This document shows, in pieces, positions 38,801 through 53,800 of a stretch of DNA of 64,000 nucleotides. The notes below the pieces were generated by a model. The model was given only the letters and a program-made list of their open reading frames with translations. It ran no database searches and had not been told where the DNA came from. The translations under genes were made by a program, and so were the position numbers. This DNA comes from Oxyruncus cristatus (Eukaryota; Chordata; Aves; Passeriformes; Cotingidae). How positions within the stretch are numbered: the stretch's first letter is position 1; the number at the start of each line of letters is the position of its first letter. Where the stretch lies: positions 1,614,734-1,678,733 of the forward strand of contig VXAY01003830.1 of the NCBI GenBank assembly GCA_013399855.1, in the 5' to 3' direction.

Positions 38801-41800
38801 GCCAGATATATCCCCTCTGACTTCCTATTTTGGGGGGTTGTGATGGAAAGGAAAACCCTTTTACTTGCTGCTTTGCACACGTTACATAACACTGCATGAC
38901 TGATACTGTTCTTATTGCTTTAGATTACTGCAAGTTTATGGACTAAATTTGCTAGTTCAGAACACTAACAGCATCTTATGCTAGAGACAACAACGATTCA
39001 AAAGATTATCTTGCTTGCAAAACAAATTTTGTTACAGACACTAACAAAATACAGGAGAGAAGAAACTGGCTTCTACTTCTTTTCAGGGGAAGGAGGATAA
39101 CCACAGGACTCACCTACAGCTAATGTCATTGCCTTTAGCTTACTTCGCACCAGCTTGACCAGGACGCTCTTCTGTAGCGGTGTGGCTTGGCAGCAGACTA
39201 CAGCCCGACATTTTTCTGTGAGTTCCAAGAAAATATTCTGCAGGCTGTCATGAAGGACATGCTCTAAAGTCCTTCCATCAATAACCAGGCCTGCACTGAA
39301 CCCTGGAGCTTGGGTGGAGGGACTTGCAGAGACATTTCCAAGCTTCTGACCGGGTTTTTTTTTGGCAGAAGCATTCTTTTGGATGTCTTCTAAAATTTTG
39401 CTCATTACCGAGGCACAGACATCCTAATTAAAGATAAAAGAAAGGCAACTTAATAAATACTGTTTGTATCGTGGCTCCCTTTTCAATTCATAAAATACTT
39501 AGGGAGAAAAGGTCAAATGCAGCCCTTGTATAGCATTTCTCTTTAATCCAGAAGGGCTCAGACGTGAGGCTGAATAATCCTTTAAAATCACTAAGGATGC
39601 AGTCTGTTGTTAATAAAAGGGTCTGTGATATAATTTTGCTGAAGTAGATTGGCTTGGGTATCACATAAGGAGAAAGGAAAAACTTAAGCAAGAAAACCTT
39701 CACAGACTGTCAGGAAAAGCAACTGTTCAGGATTCTGTGGATACAGCTTTCATAGAAAATTTTTGCTCCTTAGATTTCTTTTGTCTGGCATGCAAAGCCA
39801 AAAGTGCATTTCAAATCAGATTACAGGTGAGCTGCAGTGAATTACTGAAGAACTGGCCTTGTAGAATTTTTTACCTTGTCAGAATCAACATAAGATGCCA
39901 AAAATTTATTGATATCAATATATGTAAAGTGTGTGCTATATAGAAGAATAAATCTTCTCATCATTTTACTTTGAAATGCAACAGTATCAAATCCTATTTT
40001 TTGTTTCAAAGCCCAGTTAGAGGGAGGAAGAGCACTACTGCAAAAGTGGCCCAGTTCCCACTGTTAAGTAAAATACTCATTCCCTGGTAAAAAAAAAAAA
40101 AAAAAGGGAAAAATGTTAGCAGAAATCAAACTTCAAGCTTTCCTAAAACACAACTGGATTAAAATCCTTTATTTTTCACTTTATTTGCCCCCCAGTTACT
40201 ACTTTTATGGCATCTTAAATACAAACCGTATTTTTTAAATAATGTGTTTCTCTTAAGAGAAACAAAGAAAAATGAAAGGTCTTAGAAAAGTCCTCCAACG
40301 CTTCGGAGAAGTCTCAGATTTTAGGCTGCTTTGAGGAGAGACATTTCATACACTGGCTTTATGAGCAATGTCTCTCATAAGCAATCCAAAATTGGTAAAA
40401 ATCAATTGAAAACCAGCTTGTTATAATCAACCACAGAAGGACGAAACAATGAAGTAAGATTAAACTTGATACCCAAACCAGCATTTTTAACCTGTCTTTA
40501 TCACATGATTCAATTACTGGGTTGTGAGGGAGAAGGTGTTTTTTCTCTGACAAAAGTGTTGACAGATTAGTTTGAATTGTGTGTAAGGTACTTTAATGAG
40601 GCTATTCCTTCTATATCTTTGCAAGACAATCAGGGCTGAAGGCAAGTATTACAAAAAGTAACATAAAACTTAATTCAATAGAATTTGCCTAATAATTCTC
40701 AAACAGTTACTATGCTGTAACTCACAGCCATTTGAAATGTCTAATAACACAGAATTGTACAACCATTTGGGTTGACAATGACCTTTAAGATCATCCAGTC
40801 CAACCATAAACCTAACACTGCCACGTCCACCACTAAAACATGTTCCTCAACACCACATCTACACACCTTTTAAATACCTCTAGGGATGGTGCCTCAACCA
40901 CTTCACTGGGCAGCCTGTTCCAATGCTTGACAACCCTTTTGGTGAAGACACTTTTCCTAACATCCAGCCTAAACCTCCCCTGGCACAACCTGAGGCTGTG
41001 TCAATTCCATAACTTATCATAACAGGAAATTAAGCAGTCTTAATTGAAATAATTAATCATAATTTAGGGACTGTATATGAAGCAACAAATGTTACACACA
41101 TAGAAAAGATTTCATATGTTACCCGCATGGAAAAAAACCCGTTAGTTTTCCAGTACTTTTATCTTCCAAGAAATCATGCTGTCTTTGGTTGAGAAAGCAG
41201 AGAACATTTTGTTTCTCTATACTGACCTGTGGTATAGCCTAACAGAATTTTTCACCAGAGAAGAAAATCTAATTTTCCACTCACCCTACTTTGTGATTTA
41301 AGAGTGAAGATTCTGTCATCTGGTTCCAGCAGCTTACAAGCATAGGCAATGTTGACAGCTGTCTCTCTCTTGTCACCTGTCAGCATCCAGATTTTTATTC
41401 CCGCTTTCCGTAATGCCTGTATCGTGTCTGGAACACCCTCCTGCAGGCGATCTTCAATGCCAGTGGCACCTTAATTTAGACAAGCAGAAGGGTTAGTGCT
41501 GCTGTATTTCCAAAGACAAAATGCTGCAAGAGTGACAGGACACGATGGTTCTCTGTGCGTATCCACATCCAAAACCAGACACCCTAATGCAAAATGCTTG
41601 GAAATGGGAGGTGGAGGGGTGTGGAGGGAGGGTGGGATTAGGGGATTAAGCGGGNNNNNNNNNNNNNNNNNNNNNNNNNNNNNNNNNNNNNNNNNNNNNN
41701 NNNNNNNNGGTGGGATTAAGGGGGTGAGGGAGGGAGGGAGAGGACAGAGAGGGGAGGGAAGGGGGGATAGAGGGAGGAAAGGTGGGATCAGGAAAGGAGG

Positions 41801-44800
41801 GAGGGAAGAAGTAACTGAAGAAGGGGGGAGGAGGAGAAAAGGAGGGGGGGTGCGATTAATCAAGCACCTGGGCTGTATGAAGCCATTTAACACCCTTGTT
41901 CTCACTTCCATTTAATGTTAGGGCCAACCCATACTGGTTACTGTCACACCAGAGACACAAGCTAAAAAAATGCCTTGGCCTGCAGGACAGCAGGACCCCA
42001 CAGCAGCTAGACTTCTCTCTGCTGGCTTTAGTGCCAAACGGTACCTGTATATCCTTAAAATGACATCAGTTTGCAGCACTGCTCTGGCTTCTCTATAGAA
42101 ACAGAAGCCAGTAATTCCAGAACTCTTTTTAGTATCAAGGTTTATGGCACTTGCACTAAGCCGATATGGCAGAAAATGACGAAAGCAACACCTTTTTACA
42201 ATAGGACCTGCCTCTCTTCAGCTTCTAGCATGAGCTACCTTTACCGCTAGTCTGCAGCTGACCTTTCACACACCTTTTGAAACATTTTTTATTTCATTTC
42301 TGCATGGCTGAATGACCTTCAGAGGAATTGCTTCTTATCCTCATATTATTAGAGGAGGACATAGCACAAGTATACCTGCTGTGCGACAAATGCAACAGTG
42401 ATGGAAAACATCCAGAAGTGGGATATCTCTGAATGTTTGCATAGGCAGGCCTGTGATTTGCTATTATCATTTCATATGATTATTAAAATGATATTTAAAA
42501 ACTCTAGTGAACACAGAAAAATGCAATAGTAATGATTTAAAAAAAAAATCAGTTAAAAAAATGTTTAGTTTTACTAGTACAAATTTACCAGTGAGATTTA
42601 TGAAAATTCAGAAGTGACAATAAATTCTAGGTCTGTAGAAAGCTATGTGTTACAACAAATTAAGATTAGCAGCTCTCTACAAGCAAATTCAATTATGAAC
42701 ATCACAAGCAGTTTCCTGGGGGTTATAGCATTTTCTACTTACCGAGCAAAGTTAGTTCTTTCTCAAGCCTCGTGGCAGATTCAAGCAGCAGCTTCTCCCT
42801 GTTGTCAATACTGGTTTCTGCTAAAAAATGATGATTTAACCACTCTGCATATTCTGCATCACTCATCACCTACACAGGGAGAGAAAACATCCAGCATGTA
42901 TCTATACTGTGTTTTCAATGGTGCCTCAGAAGTGTTCCCATGTTAATTTGTGCTGTCCACATCCTGAGCCTAGAAGTGCAGCCCCCGGCAGAGCATTGCT
43001 CTGACATGTGCTCCAACATGTCCGTGGACTTAGTATGATGTTCAGAGAGTTAGATTACTTAGCCAGCCTACTGACTGGGACCCTGAAGGTTCCTGGAGCT
43101 GCCTGCCAGACTTCCACTTAGATGGAAGGCAGCAGTCAATGGGCATAGTATACTCTCCCTACTGCTCTTTAACTGCAGCACTGAGACAGCCACAGAACCA
43201 CTGCACAGCTGAGTACAGCTCAATGACTGCACAACTACACAGCCTGTTCTTTCACTTTACATAAGGCTTTGTACAGAGGCTTCTTACCTGTTTCAATCCC
43301 GACGGAATTTTACTTCTGATCAGCTTTGAATTTAAAATGGAATCTCAAAACATCACTTAAGTTGTTCATCTGGACTTTGTAACACTGTAAACTGTTTGTG
43401 ACATTCAATGAAACAGGTGTCACTTAATTTGTCTTCTGTGTCTGGAATTCCAGCCAGGGTAAGATTCACACAAGGAGACCTGCTTAGGACTCTTCTAGAA
43501 AAATCAGGGTGTTTAACAACCCCTCTTTCAGAATTAGGCTGTTAAGCTTCTTGGCATCCTAAACTGACAACAACTATGGCAATCTAACAGAAGTCAGGAA
43601 TTTATCTGGGTTATCTTACAGATTCCTCCTGAAAGAACAGAAGGATAAACGAAATGTGGCAATGCAAGAATCTGTTTAGAAGCTGTGATGTTTGCTCCAT
43701 TGGTGATACCTCTTAGGCCAGTCACAGACTGCAAACATTCCTCAAAGTATGTATTAAAAGGAATACCTTCTTAGCAATACACAGAGTGCGCAGTCCTCTT
43801 CTGGCATAGTCATCCAAATGCTGCTGAGTTCTCTCTTTAATCCTCTTCTCTTCAATTTCTAAATTATTAGTGCATGCTACCACACAAAAAGAAGAGAAAG
43901 CAAATTAAACATGTTTGTTTAGGCTAAATTTAGTGGAAAATTTTGAAGGTCTAAATACATTCTTAAAATGCCAAAATGTTTAAACTTTTTATTTTAGCTA
44001 TGAATGTATCTTCATATTTGCACCATGTGCTGTCTCTGTATCTACAGTGAGCATGCAGTGCACCAGTCTGCACAAGCAGTGTGGAAGAACCCATCTGGTA
44101 CTGATATGTCTTTGCTTTGTATCAAAATCCTTTCCTAAAAAAAATTATTTTCTAAAATGAACTGGGCCACAAATACTCAAGAAGCTTCACTGTCACTGGT
44201 CTAGTAGGAGGGACCCAAAAGGGCAGTTACTGAAAAGCTTTGATAAAAATAACTGTAAAGGGGTGGACTGTTCAGACAGGCATTCAACTCACCTAACTTT
44301 GGACATGCAAAAGTTAGGTTACAAGTTTACCCTGAGAAACAAAGTAAGGAGAGGCACCTCAAGAATGAAATTACTCCTCTAGTAAGACGACAGATTTTGG
44401 AGGTACTGTATCTGTCCTATGGCCTACAGAGGCTTTTTGTCTAGACTTTAGATGGCTAATGTTGGGCAAGTTAAAATCCACCCCTGAAACAGAAAGCATT
44501 CCTCTTCCTTATGAATCATGCAAACCAAACTCCCTCTTGCAGAAAGCAAGCTTTTAAATATAATTCCTTTACATTACTTTTCAAACCATAAAAACAAACA
44601 AAAAACCCCCCACCTTGGAACATCTTCTGTACTTAAATATACTTAAGTATTTATTTCTAATATACACGGTAATATCTTCTCTTTACTCCCTTCAGTTAAA
44701 AATCAGTGACTGTTTTCTACAGCGTATGAATAAATCAGAGCTTGAACAACATACATGGTGCATCCCTCCTGTGGCCCATTCAGAAACATTTACACCTACA

Positions 44801-47800
44801 CAACAGGGCTCAGCAGATATTATTATTACATCTAGAAACACAGGAATAATAAGTAGCTGAGGGAAAAAAAAAATCAAAAAGCACTGAGAGCTAACATCTG
44901 CTCCTGATGCCTCTCTCCAAAAGCTGAGAAACACCAACATAGGTAAAGGCTAGAGAGTATCTCATTCTAATAAACACCACTCAGCGTGTAGCAGAAGCCA
45001 ACACTCATGCAGATGACCTTACTTTGCAATTGCAAATACTTCAGTTGGCTCCAAAGGGTCTGCTTAAGGCACCACCAAATCCTTTGATTAACAGCTGCTT
45101 CTCTCTTCGCAGTTCCCACACCAGCACACAGCACAGATATATCTAGGTGATGACATGCAATGCTACCTTTCTGGGCTCCCTATAAGAACAGCTCACAGAT
45201 AATAGTTCCGCTTGCTTACTTGTCTCTTCTCATGAATCATGCCATCTTTCAACTGTACTGAAGAATGTACAAGGTGAGCAAAGACTTACAAGTTCTATAG
45301 ATACCTTCAGATGCAGTTCTCAACAAATCCATCATGACTGAGTCTGCACCTTTTGTGTACACCACCACTTTGTTGGAGACTGGATGCCGAACCACCACTG
45401 ACATCCTTTTCCGCAGTGAATCAAAAGGCAGGATATGTAAAAGCTGAAACGTTAAAGATCCCAGACCTGCAAAGTCCACAGTTACTTGATCTGGAGCTCT
45501 AGACTGTAAAATGCATTTATAAGCCCTAGCAGCATGAACCAAAGCAGCTTCATCTGGACTCTCAGCTTCATAACACAGTTTAGGTAAGGGAGATAACTGA
45601 ATAGATGACACAGCACTGTTGTAGCCAGCAGCTACATTCACCATATCTAGTTCCTGAAGCTCTTGGGAATTTTCTGGGCTGTCAGTATTGTGAGGTTCAC
45701 CAGCCCTTTGAGCAGCTCCATCCAAAGCAGGTGAGGCCAGTTTCATTCTGAAAATAGACAGTTTTCTCACAAAACTATTGGGGCTTTCAGATGATGACTC
45801 CTTCACACTTGGAAGTGGGGAAGAACTCACTCTCCGGACTGATAGCCTCTGGAACATTTGCCTGATATCCTCAAGCGATTTAATAGGCATCCTACCCACT
45901 GAAGAGAGTCTCATCTGGAAAAGAATAGTTACAGAAAGCATTTATGTTAAATTCTTCATATTTTATTATATTAAAGAAGGACAACTTACAAACTATGTAT
46001 GTTTCTTAATGAATGCAGTATTTTAAAATTTACCACAAGTTTGACTGCCTGTATTAAAGATGGGCAGCTCAAGTAAACATATAAACATACGAGCACACTA
46101 AACAGCTCCTGTAAGCTGTAAAAACACTTCAGGTCTGAAAATTGAATGTGTTTCAAGTTTGATTCACAACTCTGTGCAATATTTCTTTTTAGAATTTTCA
46201 CTAATGGAAAGACTTAGTATGACATTTTAACTTGAAAGTTGTGGCAAACTGAACTGAATGCTTTAATCCTTTTTCTGAATTAGAAGATATTTGTGAAGAA
46301 TAATCCAACTCCATACCCCTCACAGTAACTAGCTACAGGAATTGCTAAAAATACAGTACCTTATCAATACTTTTTAAGTGTTTTAAGTTAAAGGTCAGTC
46401 CCTCTTTCCTCAGTGTTACAAAATAATTGGCTTTTTGTTACTTAGAACAGTTAGGAAGCTGACAGCTTACAATGGAGCAACAAGGCATGCAAGGCTGACA
46501 TTCCTTTGTCATTGCTGTTGAAAAGTTAAGAATGAGTTTACCAGAAAACATGTTCTCTTTTGGCATTGAAAAGCATAAATTAAGGACAGACTGTGGCTTC
46601 AGTTCTACCACCATTCCAGCAAGTTGTAATATGTCTCCATTCAACATCATGGAAATAGAGGTTAGGAACATTGTCTCTCCCTAAAGTGACACTGAAAGTT
46701 GCCGCTGCCTTGAGCTCTTTCATTCATTCCCTAATTGTGAACTCAGAAACCTCATGTCACATTGCTCTTCTCAACCTACCTACTAGTGCTTGGAAATCTT
46801 CTACTCTGGTAGCAAGTTATTCAGAAATATCTCCGAATATTTCTGAATATTCACCTGTACACTCTCACCTGTATATTTTTCTCCGTAGCATATTAGGAAT
46901 AGCTAACTATAAACTATGAATTTAGGTGCCTCATCCACACACGGACCTCTAGGCTTCCCACGACGTTTTCTGGGAATGCTTGGAAGCACAGTGAAATACC
47001 AGGCTTATTTATACACAGGAGGTACTTCATATCCCACGGGATATGTTTTGGGAATGCCTCCAGCCATGGTTGCAGGTTCACTGCCTAGAGGGACACAAAA
47101 ATCTAGTCCTGCACCGTCATTAATATTTTTTTCAAAAGACAAAGTCAACAAATGAAAATCACCAAAGAATGGGGGAAGGAAATCGAAGCTGAACTTGAGA
47201 ATTATCCTGCAACACAGTCAAAACTGGTAAAAAGTTGAGTTATGAAAATCCCACCCTGAAAAAAAAAACCCCAAAGATTTGAAAAAAATAGTATCTATAA
47301 ATATAAAGTTAGGTTGTGTGCTCTGAAAACAATGAGTGGTCACTCCAGATAACTGAATCAGGACAGTCTAGCAAATGCACCGCTAATTTCAAGGTGAAAC
47401 CAGTTTATGTCATACTGTAAAGCATTTTTTCTTCAGATTAATACACATAAAAAACTTGACCTTCCGTAAGTTTGCTGAAGCCCTATTTGAATAGTCAGGG
47501 AACAGGTAAGAGCATTCTTAGGTCCAATATTCTGGGAATCTTCTGAGATTATTCTTATTTTTCAGCCAAAAGTAACCTATTTGTAAAGGTAGCCTGAGTG
47601 TTAGTGTATTCTTACAGGAAGCTATGCTCATATCTCGGAAAAAACCCAGATTATGGAAAAAAATTACAACAGCAATTCAATTACATACACAGAAACAAAA
47701 ATATGGAAGCCAAGTTACTAACATTGTTTTATACATTAACTCATTTCACTCTACAGGTTTACAGTAATTCCCCTCTTTTTCTAACAGGACAAACCAAGAG

Positions 47801-50800
47801 GAGAAAACTATAATTTTTTTAATGTCAGTTAATTGTTTTCTTTCTTTTGTAATCGGACCAAAATGGAGCTTGCTCATTTGTAAATATGGCCAAATAGCCA
47901 AAAGTAAAGCTTTCTTACCTTCTGACGTGGCTGATGGGGGACTGAAACTACAACAGTATTACAGATTGCCAGAGCAAGAAAGAAGTCAGTGATGTACATT
48001 GTCTCCAGAGATAACTTGCTGCTAGCTTCTTCTGACTGTTGATAGGAATGAAAAGAAATTTGACTGAACTTCTTCAGCAGCTGTGTGTCTGGTATAACAT
48101 CCGTTTCCTATTATGAAATGAACAAAGCTGTCCATTAGGTCATAAGATTAATCTCAGTCTCTGGCGGTTAAATCAGTTACAGATGAATGAATGAACAACT
48201 TCCCTCCTGTGCTAAGTTGGTTATACCAGGAAACAGAGAAACACTCTGGCACTTTCACTGCCTTATGCTAGTCCATTGAAAATGGAAAACTTCATGCCCA
48301 AAGAGCTAAACAGTAAGATCTTAGTTCACAGACACTTCAACAGAGATTAAGTATGATGAATGCTATTTAGACACCTTCAGGTACAGAAGCAGAGTTTTTG
48401 CCTCTCATAATGTCAAATAAATACTGGTCATCTAGATGACCTATTAAAAACGAAAGAAAATTCTAGAAATTCCTTAAAATAAAAAAACCAAACTGTTATT
48501 AAGATGAAGCTGACCATTGCAGCTGGAGTGGTCATGGACTCACAGCAGCATACACCTTCATGATCCAATGAGCAACTGCAATGTCAGGTGCAAACAGAAT
48601 GCTGCCAAGCCATCATGACAGGCTCTGATTTTGATGGAAGAGAGAGGGGATTTCTTAAATGACAAACACTCTTGATCAAATGAGGGTAAAAAGACACTTC
48701 CTAATGAGTTACCTCAGAAATTTAGCATCAAACCCTACAGCTTTTACTTACAATGGGACTGCTGAAAGCCATATGTCCTGAGTGGGGTCCACCACCTGCT
48801 CCATCTTCCCTTACGAATGCAGGGTAACTACCAGACAACTGGTTCAAAGACTTCCTGTTCAAAGGTTCACACACAGCTCTGCAGTTGTGCCTCTGCCATT
48901 TTGACATATGTGTTGAAGAGCCACATGGACAATCAACTGAATCCTCATCCTCTGAATCCATCTCTTGATAGGATTCCAACCTCTTTGCTAAGGAAAGGGA
49001 AACAAAATTATTGTTCGATGAGCAAAAAGAAACTTGTCTAAAACACTGCCTAAAGGTTCAGGAACCAAAATTTTTAAGTAAGGAATTTAATATATAGTTA
49101 AGAATAATCCACCATTAATCCACAACCTGTAAGAAGCTGTCACACTGACTTCCTGTTTGAGACACTGCACTTCAAGAGCAACATTCCATTGGAGTGAATC
49201 CAGAAGGGGAAGAATGATCAGGTTTCTAGACAACATATGTCATATGGAAACAATAAAATAAGCTGAAGTTACGTAGCCTTCAGAAGGGCACACTGATGGG
49301 AGCCAAATAATAGTCTTCAAGTGAAGGGCAATTGTACCACAGATACAAATGCGGCTCTGTGCCCCATGAATCTAGCTAAGAAGGTCAGTGTTGTAAAGAA
49401 GCACTGTAGCAAACAGAAAGACTTCTATGCTATCACGTGCTTGATCAAGAACATACCCAAGTGTTTGCACTGGAGTTCTCGAACAGTGTTTGACCACATG
49501 ACCCAAGTTGAAATCTGAATCCAGAAAGCCCTCGATCAGTGTACACTATTCAGGTCTCAACATTATACCTCTCACTGTGAAAACAGCACCCCATGAGCAT
49601 ACACTAGCAGTTCAGTGCCTAAAATCCACAGAGAGCACGGAAAAATTGTTCTGAGGACTGTGTGTTGCATATTTGTTTCACTGAAGTATGACTACAAAGA
49701 ATGGTGTTATAGGAAAAACGCAATATTAACACACAGACTTGTCCTGCAACACTTCTAATTAACTGTTTCTTTCTTATTTCAAGAGGTAGCTACTGTACAG
49801 GAAAAAGTGAAAAGTGTGATATTATTCTGTTTTATGCAAACTTGAAACCTATCCACAGTTCACTCCCCAGCTCTGTTGCTCAAAATGAGATGGAAATAGG
49901 TTTACTATGTGAGTCCTTTTCCTCCTAGCAAAGCACAGGAGCTTAGCTATGTTCCAGAAATGAGGTACCAGATTTGCTAGCCTGTTAAGTTTTCCATATT
50001 TCCTGTTGTCTTCTGTTTCTGGAACATAAATGAAAGAATCCTGTCTCTCATCTTGCCATTCTGAAGAGCCACGGAAAGCAGAGAGACCAGAGCTTACACC
50101 TTCCTTGGCAGACAATCTCCCCGATGTCAACATGAAATTAGTAACATAATTCTTTTATAAAACAGACAGGTGGGAACGTAACAAACTGTGGCTCTCCACA
50201 AACTACCAAATACAATATCCCATATTGTATTGAGGCATTGATACCTTTTACTAGAAAGCAACACCTATATCAGTATGTGTTTGTAGAGGCAGGTTTGGAC
50301 AACATGCCCATTCCACTATGCTTCTGGGCTGTTGAGAAGAACTGCATGTTCTGTCTGAAGTAGAATGTGGCACCTCTTGTAAAACCACACTGCTCTACTG
50401 CCATGGTCCAAGAGGCACATGTTACTTCAGACAGAACACTGCATGGGGGCACCTATATGGAGGATTATACTGAATCACAGCTATTGCTGCTGTGTGCTTC
50501 CCTCATATGCATCCCTTTACCCTGTGTAATACAGACATAAACAGAGAGATAAATGCCCACATTAGGCGGCTTGTGTGCAAAAGGCTCTACTGTGTTGCAC
50601 TGCAAGTCTTACCATGTGTAGCAGGAGCCTTGCAAGCAGCAGCTCTATGCAACTGACAAAACAGGGCTAAACCACAGGACCTCACAGGTTTCATAAAGTG
50701 ATTTTCAGGGCTCATATAATTTCTAATTTGTTAGGAAGAAACCTATGCTTATTCTCCAGGAAAGAGACAGGGTGCAGGAGGAAATAATTATGAACATAAC

Positions 50801-53800
50801 TAAAACACTAATAATTTTGGAAGATAACTCTATGTGAACTACATAGAGAAGAACATGTAGACATACTTTCCCTGTCACACTCAGACCTGAATCAGCTACA
50901 CTTGCATCATTCACACTACTCTTTGGTTTCTCTTCTGAAATACTTTTCCTTCCTTTGGGAAATGCTCTGAAAATACATTCTACTTCTTATTTAAGTTGTT
51001 CATTCACCAAGTTTGAGACTTAAAAATACTTCTTCTCACTTTGCTATCGTCACCCTTCCCAGTAAAATCATGCAAAGCTAAAGAATTATCTGGAAACCCA
51101 CACCATAACACTTTCAAAATATGTGCATAAATTGCTGTAAAATTTGTTTGCAACCATCCGGTCCTGTGACACAGCAAAAGAAGGGCTGAACTGATTCACT
51201 GCTGTGGCCAGCAGGGTGTGCCTTTTGCTCGCAGTTGTGAGCAGTTCTATCTGGCAGCAAAACCACCAATACCACAAAGGGGGTTTAATACACAGCTGTG
51301 CTTCACATGTCCACCTGTCAGCACCTCAACTTTGATCTCATAGGGAATGCTTGCATTGCCCACCAGCAAAAGAGCAAAGGTCTGCAGCCACCAGTACTTA
51401 CACATGGTAACTGTAATAAAAACTTGGTGGTTTTATATAATTAATAAAATAGCTAATTAAATAATTCATGTCGCTCTGCCCAGTTTTCTCTTGTGTCTGG
51501 AGTTGTATCTTCTCCTGGCTTACATAAGGCTTCAAGCTGGCTCTCACAGAATGTATACTGAAAGATGGTACATGTTCAGACATCATGACAGCAACTATCC
51601 GTTAACACCACTTGGTAACTTTTTGGCTAACAATAAACAGGTGTGTAAGATATAAGTAAGAATACAACAGTCATTTTTGATGGAGGTACTTGTCTTTGCA
51701 GTATTAACACACACATGTACACACATGATTCACCTGTACCTCAAAATTAGTATTAAGTAATGTATCAATACTGTTAAGAATGTAATTCATTTACATTACT
51801 GTATCCTCAAGGGCAAAAGTATGTTGGAGCCTTAAGATATACTACATAAAGCTGGTACACTGCTATGTCAGTCAACAGTATGTTTAAACCCTAAAATGCT
51901 AAGTAAGCACTGGCAATCTAGTTCAGAAAAAAAAAAAAAAAAGAGAGGAAAGACTAGATAAGCAATTTTCCAGTGTTCTGGGTTCTGAATATTCCAAGGA
52001 GAGAAACAAAACATAGTAGTTACGACTTCTGCCAGAGCAAGTAAAGGATATTTCATTCATGGTATCAACACAGTAACATGTTGGAAAAATGACCCATGTG
52101 AACACAGGTTTAGTGTCTCACCATTTTCCTCATGGGAATACTCCTGTCCTGCAATGCTGCATCTTCGAAAAACCATCTTATTTTCAGTGAGGGTTCCAGT
52201 CTTGTCAGAGAAGATATACTGAATCTGGCCAAGGTCTTCAGCAATATTCAGTGCTCGACATTGAATAGTTGAGTCTGTTTTCTCATGGTAAAAATCAATG
52301 TCATTCTGTATTAAATAGATTTGTCCCAATTTGACAATTTCAATTGAAACATAGAGGGAAACTGGGATCAAGACCTACCAAAATAAAACATGGGGATTAA
52401 ATAAAACCAAAGTCTTTAGCCAGTTACAAACATAAAGTAGCTCTAATGAAGTCGAAGAGTTACTTCAAGGGTATAAATAAGATCAGAATATGACCCGTGT
52501 TCAAAGCAGACTAAAGTTACCTGTAACAAAATTATCATCGTCCAGAACATATAGAACCCTGCTAATATTGGAGGAACCGATTTCCCATCTGGCTTGGGGA
52601 TGTTAAAAAAAGGTATTTCCGAATACCTAGTTAACCAAATTCCATGGCCTTGAAAACAAGAACAAGATAAAGTGAGTCAGTTGTATGTAAACTGTATCAC
52701 AGTTCAGGGTCGTTGTGTTACCTATGATACTCTGCAGTCCTTTTTAAGCTCTTAAACTACCATTTTCTTTCTTGTTTTTTTATTCAACACAAATATCAAT
52801 GCATAGAAAAAATACCTTACAGACATTTCTATCAACAGCCCAACCATACAGCATATCTCAGAACTAAGGAAATATTAACTACACAAACACTTCTTTTGCC
52901 CCCCAAAAACCCTTCTGGCAATTAATTGCTATCCTTGCTTGTTCAGGTTTTAGTCTACCTGTGAATACATCATCGTGTCATCATTACTAAGTGTAATCTG
53001 AAGAAGTATTTCTAAACATATTTTAAACACTTTTATGATCTGTCAGAAAAGGCAGTCTGTTTAGATACACTCAAGGTCACCACTTAATCAATCCCTAAAA
53101 TATCAAATCATTACAACTCTAGTCACACTAGGTCTCTCACCTCAATGTGTACATGCATCTCCCATTACCTGAAAAATCCTAAGAGAAAGTTGAAGTTGTG
53201 CAGAGAAATAGTAACAGAAAAGAGAAATCAACTGGAGAAACAGGTTCCAGACGAAAGAACTCACACCAGGAATATACTTCTTGACCACACCCCAGATTAA
53301 ACATGAAAACATGAACTAAAACCTGGCAGCACCCCCAAATTTTAGAGAATTACACATGGATAACTGACAAAATGAGTCAGTCCCAAAAATAAAACACTAA
53401 GCTGAGAGAGGAAAATAGGAGTCTGCTGATTCTCACTTACCTATTGCTCCAGTTAAACACATCAAAATTAGAAGTAGAACACACCAAAGAATATCAGTGT
53501 TCACTTTTCTTTCCAATTTACTGCGCTTGTAATGAGGGCCACTGTTATTCAGCATGGCTTTGGTTTCATGACCTGCAACCAAAAAACAGGTTGAATTCTC
53601 TAATGACAGGTATCAGAACCACAAGTGTTTTATACTTTTAAAGCTCTGGGAAACAGAATATTTCTACTGACAAATATTTGAACAATGATTATAAATATGA
53701 GCAAATTAATTTCTCCTACAATGCATGAATTCTGTTCTAAAGAAAACTGAACAAGCTACATCAAAATCTGTCACATGTACACTAACTTTTGTCACTACTG

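Noticed and set aside
41471..41915. Two long open frames on opposite strands around the N gap (139-146 codons).
   Set aside because: They run through the N bases and a Gly/Pro-rich simple repeat, with no domain. Low-complexity artefacts.
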